Positions 14,301 through 14,631 of a stretch of DNA of 14,631 bases are shown in pieces. The translations under genes and the position numbers were made by a program. Location of the stretch: contig LUOC01000220.1 of NCBI GenBank assembly GCA_001626655.1, positions 1 through 14,631 of the forward strand, given 5' to 3'. How positions within the stretch are numbered: the first letter of the stretch is position 1; the number at the start of each line of letters is the position of its first letter. The notes under the pieces were generated by a model that ran no database searches, was not told the DNA's origin, and saw nothing but the letters and a program-made list of their open reading frames with translations. Source of the DNA: Fidelibacterota bacterium REDSEA-S14_B6. GTDB taxonomy: Bacteria; Fidelibacterota; Marinisomatia; Marinisomatales; S15-B10.

Positions 14301-14631
14301 GAGAAATGGCGCTCTTTCATTAACTTCATTCTGTGAATTTAGTAAAACCGTCTAACATGCGACTTCAGCATTTTCGTTGGTTCGGTGTTATCTCCCCAAG
14401 TAAAGATCAACCTCAAGAAAACGGTAATTTTTTATTAATCAAGAAATATGGGCACTTGTTCCTACAACACTCCATTTAACCCCATCACAAACCAAAATGG
14501 CATTTTGACCATAGTAACCAATGTTATCTTAATAGATCGTGATATATGGCTATCTGAAATCTCATTTAAATAATAATCTTACCACTACCCCGATATAAAT
14601 CTGGCTAAGCAAAATCCGAATTTATTGGAAC
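14301..14631. other. AT-rich non-coding region upstream of the minus-strand operon
   Basis: This 331-nt stretch has no gene I can support on either strand and no octamer array. It is visibly richer in A and T than the genes beside it, as expected for a promoter region. I see no -35/-10 pair good enough to call. One perfect 15-nt palindrome is listed separately. Confidence 0.6.
14493..14507. promoter_or_regulatory. Perfect 15-nt palindrome, possible operator
   Basis: CAAAATGGCATTTTG is a perfect inverted repeat with 7-nt arms and one central base. It lies about 195 nt upstream of the first gene of the minus-strand operon. Its form suits a dimeric repressor site (TetR, GntR and similar families use such sites), but no regulator gene is present and the match could be chance in AT-rich DNA. 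Confidence 0.35.

Noticed and set aside
14301..14335. Short leader peptide overlapping the first MaoC start (minus strand)
   Set aside because: A 10-codon frame ending in TCATGA exists, but such short frames are common by chance and no Shine-Dalgarno supports it.

Overview
The window fits a Gram-negative bacterium of the Fibrobacteres-Chlorobi-Bacteroidetes (FCB) superphylum or a relative such as Marinimicrobia, Ignavibacteria or Calditrichaeota. The main clue is a secreted protein ending in a type IX secretion sorting domain with a YPNPFN motif. A lipoprotein-type binding protein also points to a diderm. Phylum placement is inference; no rRNA or tRNA gene is present to test it.

Region 1 (1-4583, + strand) is one operon-like run: the 3' end of a prolyl oligopeptidase, a small cupin, then purD, purN and purH. 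The three pur genes give GAR synthetase, GAR transformylase, and the AICAR transformylase/IMP cyclohydrolase that ends de novo purine synthesis. PurD has motifs I associate with archaeal enzymes. Region 2 (4584-4715) is a gene-free gap between convergent transcription units.

Region 3 (14300 down to 4716, - strand) is a long gene run. In transcription order it holds two MaoC/HadAB-like dehydratase subunits, livH and livM permeases, a livK-type lipoprotein binding protein, livG and livF ATPases, a four-helix-bundle protein of the 23S rRNA intervening-sequence family, a long-chain acyl-CoA synthetase broken in two places, and a secreted cytochrome c / copper type II monooxygenase fusion. The LivHMKGF set forms a complete ABC importer. 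The acyl-CoA ligase and dehydratases beside it suggest a carboxylic or fatty acid substrate rather than amino acids. Region 4 (14301-14631) is AT-rich, without a gene, and probably holds the operon's control region.

The most unusual signal is a family of degenerate 8-nt tandem repeats (consensus near TAATCACT, with TGAACACT-type variants). They fill the spacers inside both operons: five clear arrays, one weak one, and a separate 7-nt array upstream of livM. Every operon-internal spacer longer than about 15 nt has one, while the convergent gap and the upstream region show none. The arrays often run flush from stop codon to start codon, resembling in style the short tandemly repeated repetitive (STRR) sequences of cyanobacteria. 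The four-helix-bundle gene is bracketed by two arrays pointing towards each other.
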